The notes beneath the pieces were generated by a model. That model was not told where the DNA came from. It saw only the letters and a list, made by a program, of their open reading frames with translations, and ran no database searches. The translations under genes and the position numbers were made by a program. From Cryphonectria parasitica EP155 (lineage: Eukaryota > Ascomycota > Sordariomycetes > Diaporthales > Cryphonectriaceae), in assembly GCF_011745365.1 (NCBI RefSeq), contig NW_024468910.1:2508068-2572067 (forward strand): a stretch of 64,000 nt of DNA, written 5' to 3'. Numbering within the stretch: the first letter of the stretch is position 1; every line of letters starts with the position of its first letter. Shown here one piece after another: positions 24,701-35,917 of this stretch.

Positions 24701-27121
24701 GGTCTTCAGGCGGCCAGGTCAACTGAACCTGCGCGAGACCAGGCCAGCCTAACCAGCACTGTTGCTAGTCATATTGACGATATGTGCCCTGATCACACTG
24801 CAGCTGGCGTACTCTGCTCTTCTTCTGCCTCGTCGTCTTCGTGGTCGTCCAGCAACACAACGTACATGTACCCTTTTTTGCGGAGGCAGGCGGCTTGTCG
24901 ACTTTCTGTTCCACAACGCATCAGCCGTCGAAGGTAATTTGGAGGTAATAGCAGGTGGAAATGTGGATGGAATATTTACTGTTGCCAGACTGTCTCTGTT
25001 CGACGAGCTCGCATCAGGGATCACTTGTGGTGACATCTGAAGTCCTATCGTCACGCCTCGGGCTTGCGGCTTACTGTGACACGACCAGTTTTAGCTGAGA
25101 TGGTATAGATAGACAGCCTGCACCGGAAATGGTCGTGTGCGAAGCTCGCAATCCTAGCTTAGGTAAGTAGACGATCAAGACGGCTTGTCAACCTCAGGAT
25201 GAACGGGTCAAGGGCTGACGAAGAGGGTGCTGGGGAGAAGTAGATTTCAAGAGGTATGGGAAATAGAGCCTCGGACTGGCCCTTGATGGGCATCACAACA
25301 GATGAAGAGGCAAATTTGCCTCTCAACGTTGGCTTTAGGAAGTCCACGCCTTCTTGTGGATACGCAAACCAGGTCTGGGTGGTCGTGAGGGCGGACGGTA
25401 GTATATATCATCGCCGAGGAGCAGGGGTAGATCTCTGTAGAGCTTGACTCCATTTGCTTCCAAATATAAACAAAGACGAAGAAGGCCACTCGGAGAAATG
25501 AGTGGGAGGTAAGGACTGAGAAGGAAGGGGAAAGAGGGTGTGAGAGAAGAGTAAAAGGGGGAAGGCCCTTCATGCCCACACAGTTGGACTTTATGCAGAA
25601 AAGAGCTCGAGGTAAGGGTTTGCTGGGAAAGAACCAGTGTGACCTTCCAGCATCTGATCAGCTGATTGCCCTATTATGTCCCAGAGATCGTGATCTTCTT
25701 GTGGAAATGCGAATGCCCCGGAGGCAGCAACAAGCAACACTCGTATGGCAACGGTCCATGTGTACTATTGGGCAGGTCTTTCCATTTCTATCAGAGATCA
25801 TTTCGGGTAAGATTGTGAACCTTACTGCCCAACACCACCATAATATCACAGTTAAGGAGCTCCCGGAAGGGTTCAGTTGGGCTCCAGGGCTGCCCCAGGG
25901 CTATCCCAGACCTGAGTGTCCTTCCAGTGGTAGCATTTATTCACTGAGGAGGCCAGAAACTCTTGATAGCTGATACTCTTGCCCTCTGGAGAAATTGTAC
26001 TAAAAATCAAAAGCTCTGCTTGCCCTTGCTGCTTGTCCTTACTGCTTGCCCCACTCTACTGAAGGTGAGCCCAGAGCATTTTCGAATCTTCAGGAGCCTC
26101 AATGATTTCTCTACCTATTGTCTGATTCCTTCCCTTTCCTGCCTTGAATGCCGGCCCCCTCCCCTCCCCCCTTCCAAAAATCCACCGGAGCTGAGAATTT
26201 CAGTGCCCGTTGTTCGGACTCCAGTAAAGATGCCCAGCCGACACCACAGCGTCCGCCACAACCGAACAGCGAGGTACAGCAATCTCCACGGACTAATTAC
26301 ATTACCAGACACCAGCAGCTGACACGTGTTGTTCGTGCAGCTCAAGTGAGCGCAGGCTCTTTTGCAAGTCGAAAGTTTACTTTGCTGACATCTGGTCTTA
26401 CGAAAGATCCGGTACCAAGAAGCGCTCGACAGCATCGAATCCCGAGAACACACCGGAGAATTAGCAATTCCTCCTTGATAGAAAGTTCCGCCCGAGTAAC
26501 CCTCGACGAATTTTGGAATCATTCTTATCGGAGACAAGTCAACAGATGATGGTATTGCAAAGAGTATAAACAAGATGCGGGGGATCGGCAAAACGGCCAA
26601 GGGAGGGTACCTCTCTTTCCACCAATTCGAAGGTTCACTCCTCTGCGTTTGCATGGGTTCTGTAGATCGGCACACGTTTATTATTGGTTCTTGCTCCCCA
26701 TGCTAGCCGCTTGCACGTACAGGCTATACCCGCAGCAAAAACAGCAGACAATCTGGTTGCTCGGGTTCAAATAGGAACGCTGTTAGATGGCTTAATTCCT
26801 GACCGTCTTTCCAGGCAAGAAAGTGGCCGGAGGAGACGTACAGTGTACGGTCAAATGGCCCCATCCCGCTGCAAACCACTCCGCTTGCAACGTTTCGCCA
26901 TTGCCCCTCTTTTGCTATCTGCTGCTGAGAGGCGATGGCGAAATCACAATGCAACATCTCGACAAGTGGGCAATGCGGGTCCTAGCCGTAGGATCTGACG
27001 ATCTTCCCAGGTAATATTTGATAAATAGCAATGCCGTCTCTACATATTCTTCAAACTGGCACTCATTGGCATTCGAATCTAACCACTAAATAATCTCTAA
27101 TCTTTCGTTCTTCATTTGAAC

Positions 27122-28824
27122 ATGAAGATTTTCAACACGGTACTGTTTGCTCTGCCCTTTGCAGCAGCACAGACCTGGAATAAAACCTGCATCATTCCAG
27201 CAAGTGGCAATGGCACCGACGACGGCCCGGCCATCCGACAGGCTTTCCAGAATTGCGGTACGAATGGCCGTATCGTCTTCCAAGAGAACAGCACCTACGA
27301 TATACAGACAGTCTTGCAGCTTCACAACCTCAGTAACGTCCAGGTGGACCTAAGAGGCACCCTTCTCGTGCGCGGTGCCCTTTGCTTCCGCTCACGAATC
27401 TGGTGGGCATACTCTGACAACGTCACAGTTCTCGACCGATGTTCGGTACTGGATACAGCACGGCTCGCACTACTACTTCCAGAACATATCCATTGCTATG
27501 GAATTCTCTGGAGAAGACATCACCATCGATGGTCATGATACCGGCGTCATTGATGGTCAGGGACAAGTGTGGTATGACCTGGCTCTGGGGATAGGTGGAC
27601 TCTTTGGACGCCCGATCCCCTTCAGTCTCCGAAATGTCTCGAATGCCGTGGCCAAAAACTTCAAGATCCTCCAGTCTGGAAAATGGTAAGTCTGTGGTCA
27701 GGTGATATTCTTGGACGCTAACATCGTGTGGCTGATACCCGGGCACCGCTGAAATTATGACAGGAACTTTGTAATGGTAGAGTCGAAGAATATTCTGGTG
27801 GATAACATCTACATCTCGAGCACCTCGGATGATTATCAAGTAGGTAATCACCCCATGAAATAATATGTTTCCATTCTGACTTTGATGCAGGCAAATCCTG
27901 GGAATCTGGGTAACACCGACGGGTTTGACACAGTGAATTGCGACAATATCACGATACAGGTAGGTTAATGCGTCTTGTAACATTGGCGAGTCCTCGTTTT
28001 ATACTAAAACATGGGGGGAATGCAGAATAGTTTTGTCAATTCTGGTGATGATTGCGTTAGTGTTAAGCCAGGCAAGTCTTCAACCAGAACCCAGCCATAT
28101 CCTTCCAGTATCCCGGCAATCTCATGCTCATTCAATCATGTAATTAGGCTCAACAAACATACGCGTGAATAATCTCACCTGTGTGAATACCGCCGGTATT
28201 GCGATCGGTAGCCTAGGGCAGTATGAGGGTGTGTTTGATGTGGTAGAAAATGTCACAGTAGAGGACGTTTCGGTAAGAGCTTTGATCACAACGTGTTTCA
28301 GTTGCTACGATGGTGACGCTGATAAAACAACAGCTAATAGGAAGCCGCACTGGGGCATATCTGAAAACATACATGGGCAAGGCGACGTACTATCCTCCAC
28401 AAGGAGGAGGGAACGGGACAGGATCGGTGAAGAATGTTTGTAAGTTCAAACTCCCTGCCTTTGTTTTATCAGATCCAAGGTCGTTGCTGATTACACCCAA
28501 GTGTTCAAAAACTTCTACATTGAAAATATCACCGCGTCTCCGGTGCTGCTCCAGCAGTGCACCGCCTGGGCGGGCTGGGGAGTGCCATCATGCAACGAGT
28601 ACCCCGCGACTGGATTCACTTTCGACAATATAACGTGGACGAACTTTACTGGCTGGATGAACGAGACAGTAGGGACCGACACAGTATCTCTGGCTTGTTC
28701 GCCTTACTCGAAATGCTCAAACTTTCAGTGGAATAATATCACTGTAGTGCCAGCGAATGGGACGGCGACAGGAGAGTGCACAAACGTGGATGGGTACGAC
28801 GACACTTGCAGCAAGTCGACTTGA
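27122..28824 (+). CDS. secreted glycoside hydrolase family 28 (exo-galacturonase-like)
   Basis: Eight exons reconstructed: 27122-27367, 27429-27685, 27764-27839, 27891-27959, 28026-28071, 28148-28272, 28334-28439, 28502-28824; 415 aa. Intron 5 starts with GC (GCAAGT), and the last 3' site is the least certain. A signal peptide is clear (about 17 residues, cut near A-A-A-Q). GH28 signatures: N-T-D at 201-203 and G-D-D at 223-225 supply the three catalytic aspartates. The block C-V-N-T-A-G-I-A-I-G-S-L-G-Q-Y (243-257) is the exo-type motif, but the usual His-Gly is Ala-Gly (247-248), and the R-I-K motif reads Y-L-K (282-284). Family enzymes invert and hydrolyse alpha-linked galacturonate (or mixed rhamnose) units of pectin outside the cell. 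The altered residues suggest a different pectic substrate or reduced activity. Many Asn-X-Ser/Thr sites are present. Confidence 0.88.
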
Positions 28825-31276
28825 GAGGTTCCAATTCTAGTCAAAAAAGCACCAAGCCATGACCATATCTTTGAGCCAGTGCCTAGGAGACGAGAAACAC
28901 ACGCAGCTCAAACACCGTTCGCTGATGACTGCTTCCGTCCACACCCCACATGTCCACACAGCTTTCCATGCGCCACCTCCCAGTGTAATCATACAAGTGA
29001 TTTTATTCAAACACAAATGATTCAAACCACTTTGAGCGGGACTATTGGGAGGTCAGAAGTGTGCGGCACCATGCGTTGTCGACCTCTGATCTGGGATCAA
29101 CGTACCAGCTCTTTAGGATGAATTTTTGACTGTAGGTAATAATCTAGAGCACGACTGTGAAAATGAAATGAATATGAATATAAGATGCATAGAGGCTGTT
29201 TTACGTACCCGTAATGTGACCCCAAATAGAAGCATTCTGCAGTCCAGGGTGACACATGCTTTGCTCCCTCCCTCTTCAGCTCAGCACCCTCGTCTCGTCT
29301 TCTTTGGGATTCTCTTTAAGCCCTCCAGTTGCCGCGCATTCACTTCCGGAAACTTGGCACCACAACGCTTCTAGCTTCCCTTCACTCTTGATTGACTGAG
29401 CAAACTCACGAAGATAGTTCCCACAGCGTGAAGCAAATCCTGGGCATTCTCTATTATGTCCCTCCGCTCCCCCATAAAGTGGGGCGTTTTTTTTCTTTTT
29501 TCATCGTCTTCGGACCCTAATTAGGGATATGGCAGTAGTATAATCTATTGGTGGGGTTGTTGCCCTCGGCACCTTTGACCTCTATTCTCTTTTCTCGTAT
29601 CGTTGACTGATTTTCTACGCCCGTGAGTGCTCATGCATTGCTTTTGCTTCCTCTACGTATTTTGCTCTTTGTTATATAGAGAAACAGTTGATAAAAGACT
29701 GTAAGAGTGTTGCTTCCTTCTTTTTCCCCCTCAAAGCGCGTGAGGCCAAGCAGATCTATCTCAAGTAAAAAGCTTACTACAAATTTCTCCTCCGCGCACT
29801 CCCCCGTGCCTGCTTCTGCCAGAAGAACATGATATTAATTGGCTTCTCGGGGTTCATAGCATTTGAACTCCTAATTGGGCTGCCGTACGATTAGGCGATC
29901 CATATCTTGCCGCTGTTGATGGTCTTCTACGTCCTGACGCGAAGCAGTCATGCTAACTAAGCTCATGTCGAGCGAGAGCTACGCCTCAAGTGTACATAAA
30001 ACTTGCTACAAAATAAGCGCCGCATGTGGCAAGATAGATACGGTGCTTGGCACGGAGGAATTCACGCCCATCTAGAACACGCTTAGGAGAAGTGAGCATT
30101 TGCCATTACGCGTGATTTCTTTTCTACTAGGTATCTTAGTGACACTGGTTTTCGTGCCCAAGATTGCGGTCGAGAATTTGAGCCACTGAGACAAGAATTC
30201 CAGCTGGAGCCTGCGACTGTATCTGGTGTAATTCAAGTGGGACGGCATCCTGGGCGAGGAAGACTTGTAGGAGCTGGCTGATAAGGTACAGACTGTAGGC
30301 AGTGTAAGACCTGATGCGATTTAACATTGTCGCATCTTGTTTTCATCGTACTCTAAGATGGAATTTCTATTTCGCCATGCAACTAAAGACCCCCCCCCCT
30401 CTTTAGGAGTATTTTTATTGCGATGTCTGGAAGGCACAGACAGTTACTGGCTAGGTCTGACTGCAGTCCAAGGAAATGCTAATTTCTACCGGCAATCGTT
30501 CCCAATTGATCCAAACTTACCACACGAGTAATTTGTTGAAATGCATATGTGGTGGCGTTGGCATTTGTGTTAGTAGTAAGTATGAAACCTTGAACGACTT
30601 CTGCATCAAGCACTAAGACGGTGAAAGGAGAGAAGAAAACAATAGTCACTATAGAAGTTTATATCTGTCAATTTGTCAATCATTCCTACTACGAGGCCCC
30701 AGATAATGGTTACTTATCACTATTACTTACGCGCGTCACCGAGGCATATGCATCAGGTGGAAATATTCAAGTCTTGGCCTCGGGGCTCATCCACTCATAT
30801 CCTGCCAAGAGAGATAAAAAAGCGTAGTTCTTACTCGTTTCAAAGAACCGGCTTACACTCGCTCCTTGGAGAGATAAGGTCGGCGCCTTGGCACAATGGG
30901 CCAAGCACTTAGGGTCAACGTGGAAAAGTTCTAGAGCTGTTGTTTCCGCCCGATTGAAGATTGCGAAGAATATGCAAATAATATAATTTCGGGTCGGGGG
31001 ACTTTTTTTTTTCTCGTTCTTCCGAATATCTTCCAGTTTTGCTGTTCATAAATCATTTTGGGGTTCGATCGAGACTCTTTGTGAGCTCCCAAGCCTACCA
31101 ATCCCGCGCCAACTTAAATCACTTACTCGTAGTACCGTCGCTGAGGGGGCTACGCCTACCTCTGGTGCCCGGTGCTTGGTGGTGGTGTTGCAACAACAAC
31201 AACGACAACGGAACTGCTCAAGGGCAACAGTGGAAGTCTTCTGGCAGCTATAGCAATACCGACAGACAGGCACAAG
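28825..31276. other. intergenic region between GH28 gene and purine permease
   Basis: No gene is recognised. Frames are short (up to 107 aa, and those overlap the flanking genes). Pyrimidine-rich tracts near 29480-29510 and 31004-31014 and a C run at about 30391-30400 are visible. The right end is the promoter and 5' leader of the purine permease, including an in-frame upstream extension from 31172 that contains a Thr run and is not included in the gene model. Confidence 0.55.
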
Positions 31277-33187
31277 ATGACTTTGGTGCACACCATCAAT
31301 GAGAGGGTAGCGCGAAGCCCGATCGGAAGATGGTTTCGGCTTGAAGGGTCCGGCCACAAGAAGGCCCGCAACGGGTCTTTCTTCTTTACTGAGCTTCGCG
31401 CTGGCTTGGCCACCTTCTTCGCCATGGCCTACATTATAGCCGTGAATTCGAGCATTGTGGCAGATACTGGAGGCACATGTGTCTGCAACGGTGGAGCGGA
31501 TGATCCAATGTGTGCGAATAACGAAGATTATTTGCTGTGCGTGAATGAGATCAAGAGAGACCTCGTCACTGCCACGGCTGCCATTTCTGCGCTGTCCTCA
31601 TTCTGCATGGGTTTGTTCGCAAACTTGTGAGTGGCTTCCTCCTCACCCCCAGCGGGCCCCTTTTCCCCCCAGGAGCGAGAGGCGAGTGTTGATCCCAACT
31701 GACGACTTCGTAGACCCGTCGGACTTGCCCCTGGCATGGGGCTGAATGCCTACTTCAGTTATACTGTGGTCCTCGGAAATGGCGTCCCTTACCAGGTTGC
31801 ATTGACGGCCATCTTCGTTGAGGGCTGGATTTTCTTTGCCCTCGCACTCTTCGGCATGCGACAGTGGCTCGCACGTGCTATCCCACGGTCCATCAAGCTC
31901 GCAACTTCCGTCGGCATCGGCCTGTTCCTGACACTCATTGGCCTGACCTACTCGGAGGGCATCGGTCTCATCGTTGGCGCGACAGACACGCCCACCACGC
32001 TGGCCGGCTGTGTGGATGCGTTACGCGACCCAGACACCGGCTTGTGTCCTGACGGGGCCAAAATGCGCAACCCACGCATGTGGATCGGCATCTTTTGCGG
32101 CGGAATCCTGACAAGTCTGCTCTTGATCTATCGGGTGAAAGGAGCCATTCTCTTTGGCATCATTCTGGTCTCCATCATCTCGTGGCCTCGTACGACCTCT
32201 GTAACATACTTTCCCTACACGGCCGCCGGCGACGATGCCTTTGACTTTTTCAAGCAGGTAGTCAGCTTCCACCCGATTAGGAAGACCCTGAATGTGCAGG
32301 ATTGGGACATCGCTCAGTATGGCGGTCAGTTCGGCTTGGCGCTCATTACGTTCCTCTACGTCGACATTCTGGACTGTACCGGCACTCTGTACTCGATGGC
32401 CAGATACGCCGACCTGGTCGATCCTGTGACCCAGGATTTCGAGGGTTCCACTTTGGCGTGAGTTTTGTTCCCAGCGCAACCCCCCCCCCCCAATCTCGTT
32501 CATGAATGTTTGTTAATGTTTTTTTTTTTTTTTTTTTTTAATTTCAGCTACATGGTAGATTCGATTTGCATCTCGATTGGTGCTCTTCTCGGCTGCCCGC
32601 CGGTGACAGCATTTGTTGAGAGTGGTGCGGGCATCGGTGAAGGCGGCAAGACTGGTCTTACTGCCATGACGGCGGGAATATGTTTCTTCATCTCCATATT
32701 CTTCGCCCCGATCTTTGCTTCCATTCCTCCTTGGGCGACAGGCTGCGTGCTGGTCCTCGTGGGGAGCATGATGACACTCTCTGTGACGGAGATTAACTGG
32801 CGCTACCCTGGCGACAGCATTCCCGCCTTCGTCACCATCGCCCTCATGCCCTTTTCCTACTCGATCGCGGACGGCCTCATTGCTGGTATCTGCGTTTACA
32901 TCGTACTCAACACGACGGTATGGGTGCTCGAGAAGGTCTCGGGCGGACGCATTGTCCCACCCAACAAGCACGAGAAAGAAGAGTGGACGTATAAGATCCA
33001 AGGCGGCCTCCTGCCACCGTGGACGAAGAGGTTGGCGAAAGGCAAGAAGGACTTTTGGAGGGCTGACGAGCAGAGTGAAGTCATAGGTCAGGGAGAAGTC
33101 AGGACAAGTGACAGTCTGCACGACGGGCGCGAGGGTGAGAAAGGCCTGGCTACCGAGGCTGTAGCAGACGACAAGGGTGAGAAATGA
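31277..33187 (+). CDS. azgA: AzgA-type purine (adenine/guanine/hypoxanthine) permease
   Basis: Three exons, 31277-31626, 31714-32457 and 32548-33187; introns of 87 and 90 nt restore Leu and Ala codons; 577 aa, the usual length for AzgA. The first membrane segment reads F-F-A-M-A-Y-I-I-A-V-N; the signature G-L-A-P-G-M-G-L-N-A-Y-F follows across intron 1, and the substrate-site helix carries V-E-S-G-A-G-I-G-E-G-G-K-T-G-L-T-A. About 12-14 hydrophobic segments are expected. The protein is a plasma-membrane proton symporter for adenine, guanine and hypoxanthine in characterised relatives such as Aspergillus nidulans AzgA. The cytoplasmic C-terminal tail is Lys/Glu-rich. The start was chosen at the first ATG matching the family's N-terminus. 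Intron 2 is unusual in carrying a 12-nt C run and a 21-nt T run just before its 3' splice site. Confidence 0.93.
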
Positions 33188-33710
33188 ATAGACTGGAAGA
33201 CGATTCCAGATTTTGCTATCATTCTACGCCCTAAAAGATTGTTTGGTACATATACGACGCTCGGCACGACATTGGAAACAAGGAGTGATGCGAAAATCTC
33301 ATTCACTGATTAGAACACCGTCTTAGATATTTCAGATACTCAGCAGTTGTAATTAGACACTGTCTCGGCAGTCGAGACGTTGAACAAGCCAGTCCTCCTT
33401 CCTACATTTGACTCGAACCCATTCCGTACATTAGCATTACACTTTTCGCTATACTCATTGTACATAGTATGCACGTCTTGGTGAAACGGGCCTTCCGAAC
33501 CTCGACTCCACCCCATCTGCGATTCAGAATCATTGATCCTGAATCAAAATTCAACAGTCATGATCAGTCTGTTGGCCCAATGGCAAGTGTCACAACACTA
33601 ATCAAGATTTGGACGAGCTGGTCTCCACTCCACCAAAATTCTCTCCCGCAGACTCCACCTCATCAACATACTTAGATTCTGAGTTTTCATGCGTTTTTCA
33701 ACAATCAGTA
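33188..33710. other. intergenic, includes a tRNA-like relic
   Basis: This holds the 3' flank of the permease gene and a decayed tRNA-Arg-like sequence near 33564-33600 (annotated separately). Inverted 7-mers GATTCAG/CTGAATC lie at about 33521-33545. No protein gene is seen. Confidence 0.6.
33564..33600 (+). pseudogene. tRNA-Arg(ACG) relic, 5' half
   Basis: Positions 33568-33586 contain TCTGTTGGCCCAATGGCAAG, matching the 5' half of the intact tRNA-Arg at 33711 with one C-to-T change. The upstream ATCAG is shared too, and the next 17 bases match at 11 positions. The acceptor 5' bases are missing and the anticodon ACG is not preserved, so it cannot be a working tRNA. It is probably a partial duplication about 145 bp upstream of the functional gene. 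Confidence 0.6.
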
Positions 33711-33782
33711 GGTCTGCTGGCCCAATGGCAAGGCGTCTGACTACGAATCAGGAGATTACAGGTTCGACCCCTGTGCAGATCA
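33711..33782 (+). tRNA. tRNA-Arg(ACG): tRNA-Arg (anticodon ACG)
   Basis: The acceptor arm GGTCTGC pairs with GCAGATC (one G-T pair), with A as discriminator base. The anticodon stem CTGA/TCAG encloses the loop CTACGAA, giving anticodon ACG, read as ICG after A34 deamination. The T arm is ACAGG-TTCGACC-CCTGT. There is no intron and no encoded CCA, as expected for a nuclear gene. Total length is 72 nt. Confidence 0.95.
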
Positions 33783-34618
33783 AATCAACAAAGGACTCAT
33801 CAAGTTCATCTTTTGTTCTTTTGTCTCTTTTGTTCAGCGTGCATTCACAGGCTAAAATGGACCTCTGAGGGTGCTATAGTTTTTGCGCTTCTGGGTTTCC
33901 GGGGGGGGGGGGAGGACGCGAGAGGCTTTCTGAAAAGTTGATCTTGGAGCAGAACGGCAGGATTCAAGAAATTTGGTTCTCATGCAAGACTTCGACATTT
34001 ATTTTGGCAACAGAGTCGGAGAAATCTCAGTGTCTTGTTCTCCCGATCGACCAAGGTCAGTCCAGAGTAGCGATCCACAGGTTCTGCGCGTCAACAGGTC
34101 TAAGGAACGATACGTACTCGGGCACATGTTTTGCGTACTTCTCCCAGTAGGATGAAACAGACAAATAGTTCTGCAAGAGCAGCCCTTGATATTGATCAAT
34201 GAAGTTATCCACCATGGCTTGGGTACCGAGATTGTACCATCCAGCTAGAAATTCGCGTCACGCGATCAATTTGCAGGTCTGATAGACACGGATGGACTCG
34301 TTCAAAGCTTGCATATCGACCAGCTCTAGGCGTAGAAAGGGAGGGACCTTGCGGTATTCTATGGCGAATAAGGTGATGTGGGATGTAGAACTTGTTTGTT
34401 TTCGAAACATTGAAATTTGTATATGCGCAGACAAGTGGGATAGGGGATAGCATAACGATCTGTTCATGAAGACGTTTCAAAGATGCAAGAAAAGCCGAGA
34501 AACGATAATAATAGGTTATAATATTTACGAGATATTGGATGCTAAGGCGTGCATACTATCTGATAAACAGTACTCACCATCTATTGCGCCAACCTACCTT
34601 TTATTTTCCCGCTCGAAC
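33783..34618. other. intergenic
   Basis: No gene is recognised; frames reach at most 91 aa and lack domains. A G run at about 33901-33912 is the only low-complexity feature of note. Confidence 0.55.
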
Positions 34619-35239
34619 TTATTTGAGTGATGTGGCTTCGACAATCTTCTGAGTCCAGACGAGAAGAAATGCTTCAAAAAGATCGGCTTGCTGCAATTGC
34701 TCACGTTCAGTAGGCGATAATCGAGTTGCGGTAGACTGCACCATGAGCCTGGCCCCATGATCAAGGTAGTTGCTCCAAATCCTCTGGAAAAGCGCTTGAG
34801 GCTGCATCCCGATATCTACCTCCAGGACGCTCTTGTCAGTGCATGTGCATCCAGGCCCAAATGGCAGGATGGCCATCCTGTCACGGTGGTTGTTCAAGAA
34901 GGTGCCCATATTTCTGGCGAAAATGTCAGAGTATTGGAATTGCCCTTCAATAACAAACCACAACTGGGCCTTGTCGGCGCCAGAGACGTAGCTGAGCAGC
35001 ATCGAGCCGTTCTTCTGCAGGTACTTCTGGCCCCGGGCGCCCGAGTAATCCAGGAACACACCTTGACACAGGTGCGGTAGAATTCTGAGGACTTCATCCA
35101 TTGTTGTTCCGTAATAGTTAGCTACGAAACTCCGCAAGACGCTCCAAGAGCAGTGTCCGCAGACATGCTGGTTCTCATATAGAGCCTGTGCAATATATAC
35201 AAGGGGCATGTAAACAGGAGGGAGGTTGGTGGTATTCAT
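34619..35239 (-). CDS. orphan intracellular protein, 206 aa
   Basis: A single uninterrupted frame from ATG at 35239 to the stop at 34619. The product has no signal peptide or membrane segment and no domain I recognise. It begins with a Pro/Tyr-containing segment, has a clustered C-G-H-C near residues 27-30 and C-T-C-T around 130, and ends in an Arg/Glu/Leu-rich helical part. Amino-acid composition reads like a real globular protein rather than noise, and the opposite strand has only a 107-aa shadow frame. The next gene downstream of its promoter is the aldo/keto reductase, also on the minus strand. The function is unknown and no relation to its neighbours is evident. Confidence 0.5.
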   Translation of the reverse strand: MNTTNLPPVYMPLVYIAQALYENQHVCGHCSWSVLRSFVANYYGTTMDEVLRILPHLCQGVFLDYSGARGQKYLQKNGSMLLSYVSGADKAQLWFVIEGQFQYSDIFARNMGTFLNNHRDRMAILPFGPGCTCTDKSVLEVDIGMQPQALFQRIWSNYLDHGARLMVQSTATRLSPTEREQLQQADLFEAFLLVWTQKIVEATSLK

Positions 35240-35917
35240 CTCGTCTTTTTACTCTCTTAAATTTCTCGTCTCTGACCTGGATGTTCAACGAACGTTTGAC
35301 TTCGAGAGGCTGGAAATGCAGATTATATCATTGAAGGTGTCGTATCAGTTGCCAATTTGAATACAATGCTATTATACTTTGACGGGGCAATATGTGTGGG
35401 AGGACGGTGTGTTAAATACAACTAGTGGGGGACAAGTTCTTGGTTTTGGTCCATTGACCCACGCAGCAAAGAAACCTGCCTCAAAGGCATTACATGACTT
35501 CTGAAGGGTCGCGAAACACTTGTCAAAGCCTTTATGTCAAAAGCAATGAACCATGCACAAGCCGACAGCCTGCATAAGTGTTAACAAACCTACTGTATCT
35601 CCCCATAGCTTCAGAACTACAAAAACTCTATGCATTTTGAAAGGTCTTTGTGAGCATGTACCTATCACAACTGGTATCACTTTCGCTGCTGCGCAAGCAA
35701 ATTCTGCTGTGTTAGGCTGAAAAGACGAATCCGCTTCATTTCAGAAATCAAGTCTATCTCTGCTTATAGTTGATGATCTCGTCCCCAGATGTGGTATCTA
35801 AATATATATGGGAATCTCCATCTTTTTCTTCTAGCGCCTTCATATATGTGTCCATCGCCCTGTCTCGCCCGTGAGAGACTGGGTTCGTAAAAATTAAGGA
35901 AACAAAAAATAAGTCAA
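35240..35917. other. intergenic
   Basis: Promoter side of the orphan ORF and 3' flank of the aldo/keto reductase. No frame of 60 codons is present on either strand and no RNA gene is recognised. Confidence 0.65.

Larger units (their letters stand above)
19577..27121. other. 7.5-kb region without recognisable genes, rich in simple repeats
   Basis: No domain or coherent splice chain is seen. The first few hundred bases are the promoter side of the cryptochrome gene. Notable: a TG-rich tract (20312-20376), several poly-G/poly-C runs, a 33-nt T run at 21731-21763, and a stretch from 22048 to 23670 with no open frame of 60 codons on either strand. Frames on the minus strand at 21369-21713 (114 aa), 26115-26675 (186 aa) and 26724-26957 (77 aa) read somewhat like protein but cannot be tied to any family. 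The last kilobase is the probable upstream region of the GH28 gene. Confidence 0.5.
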
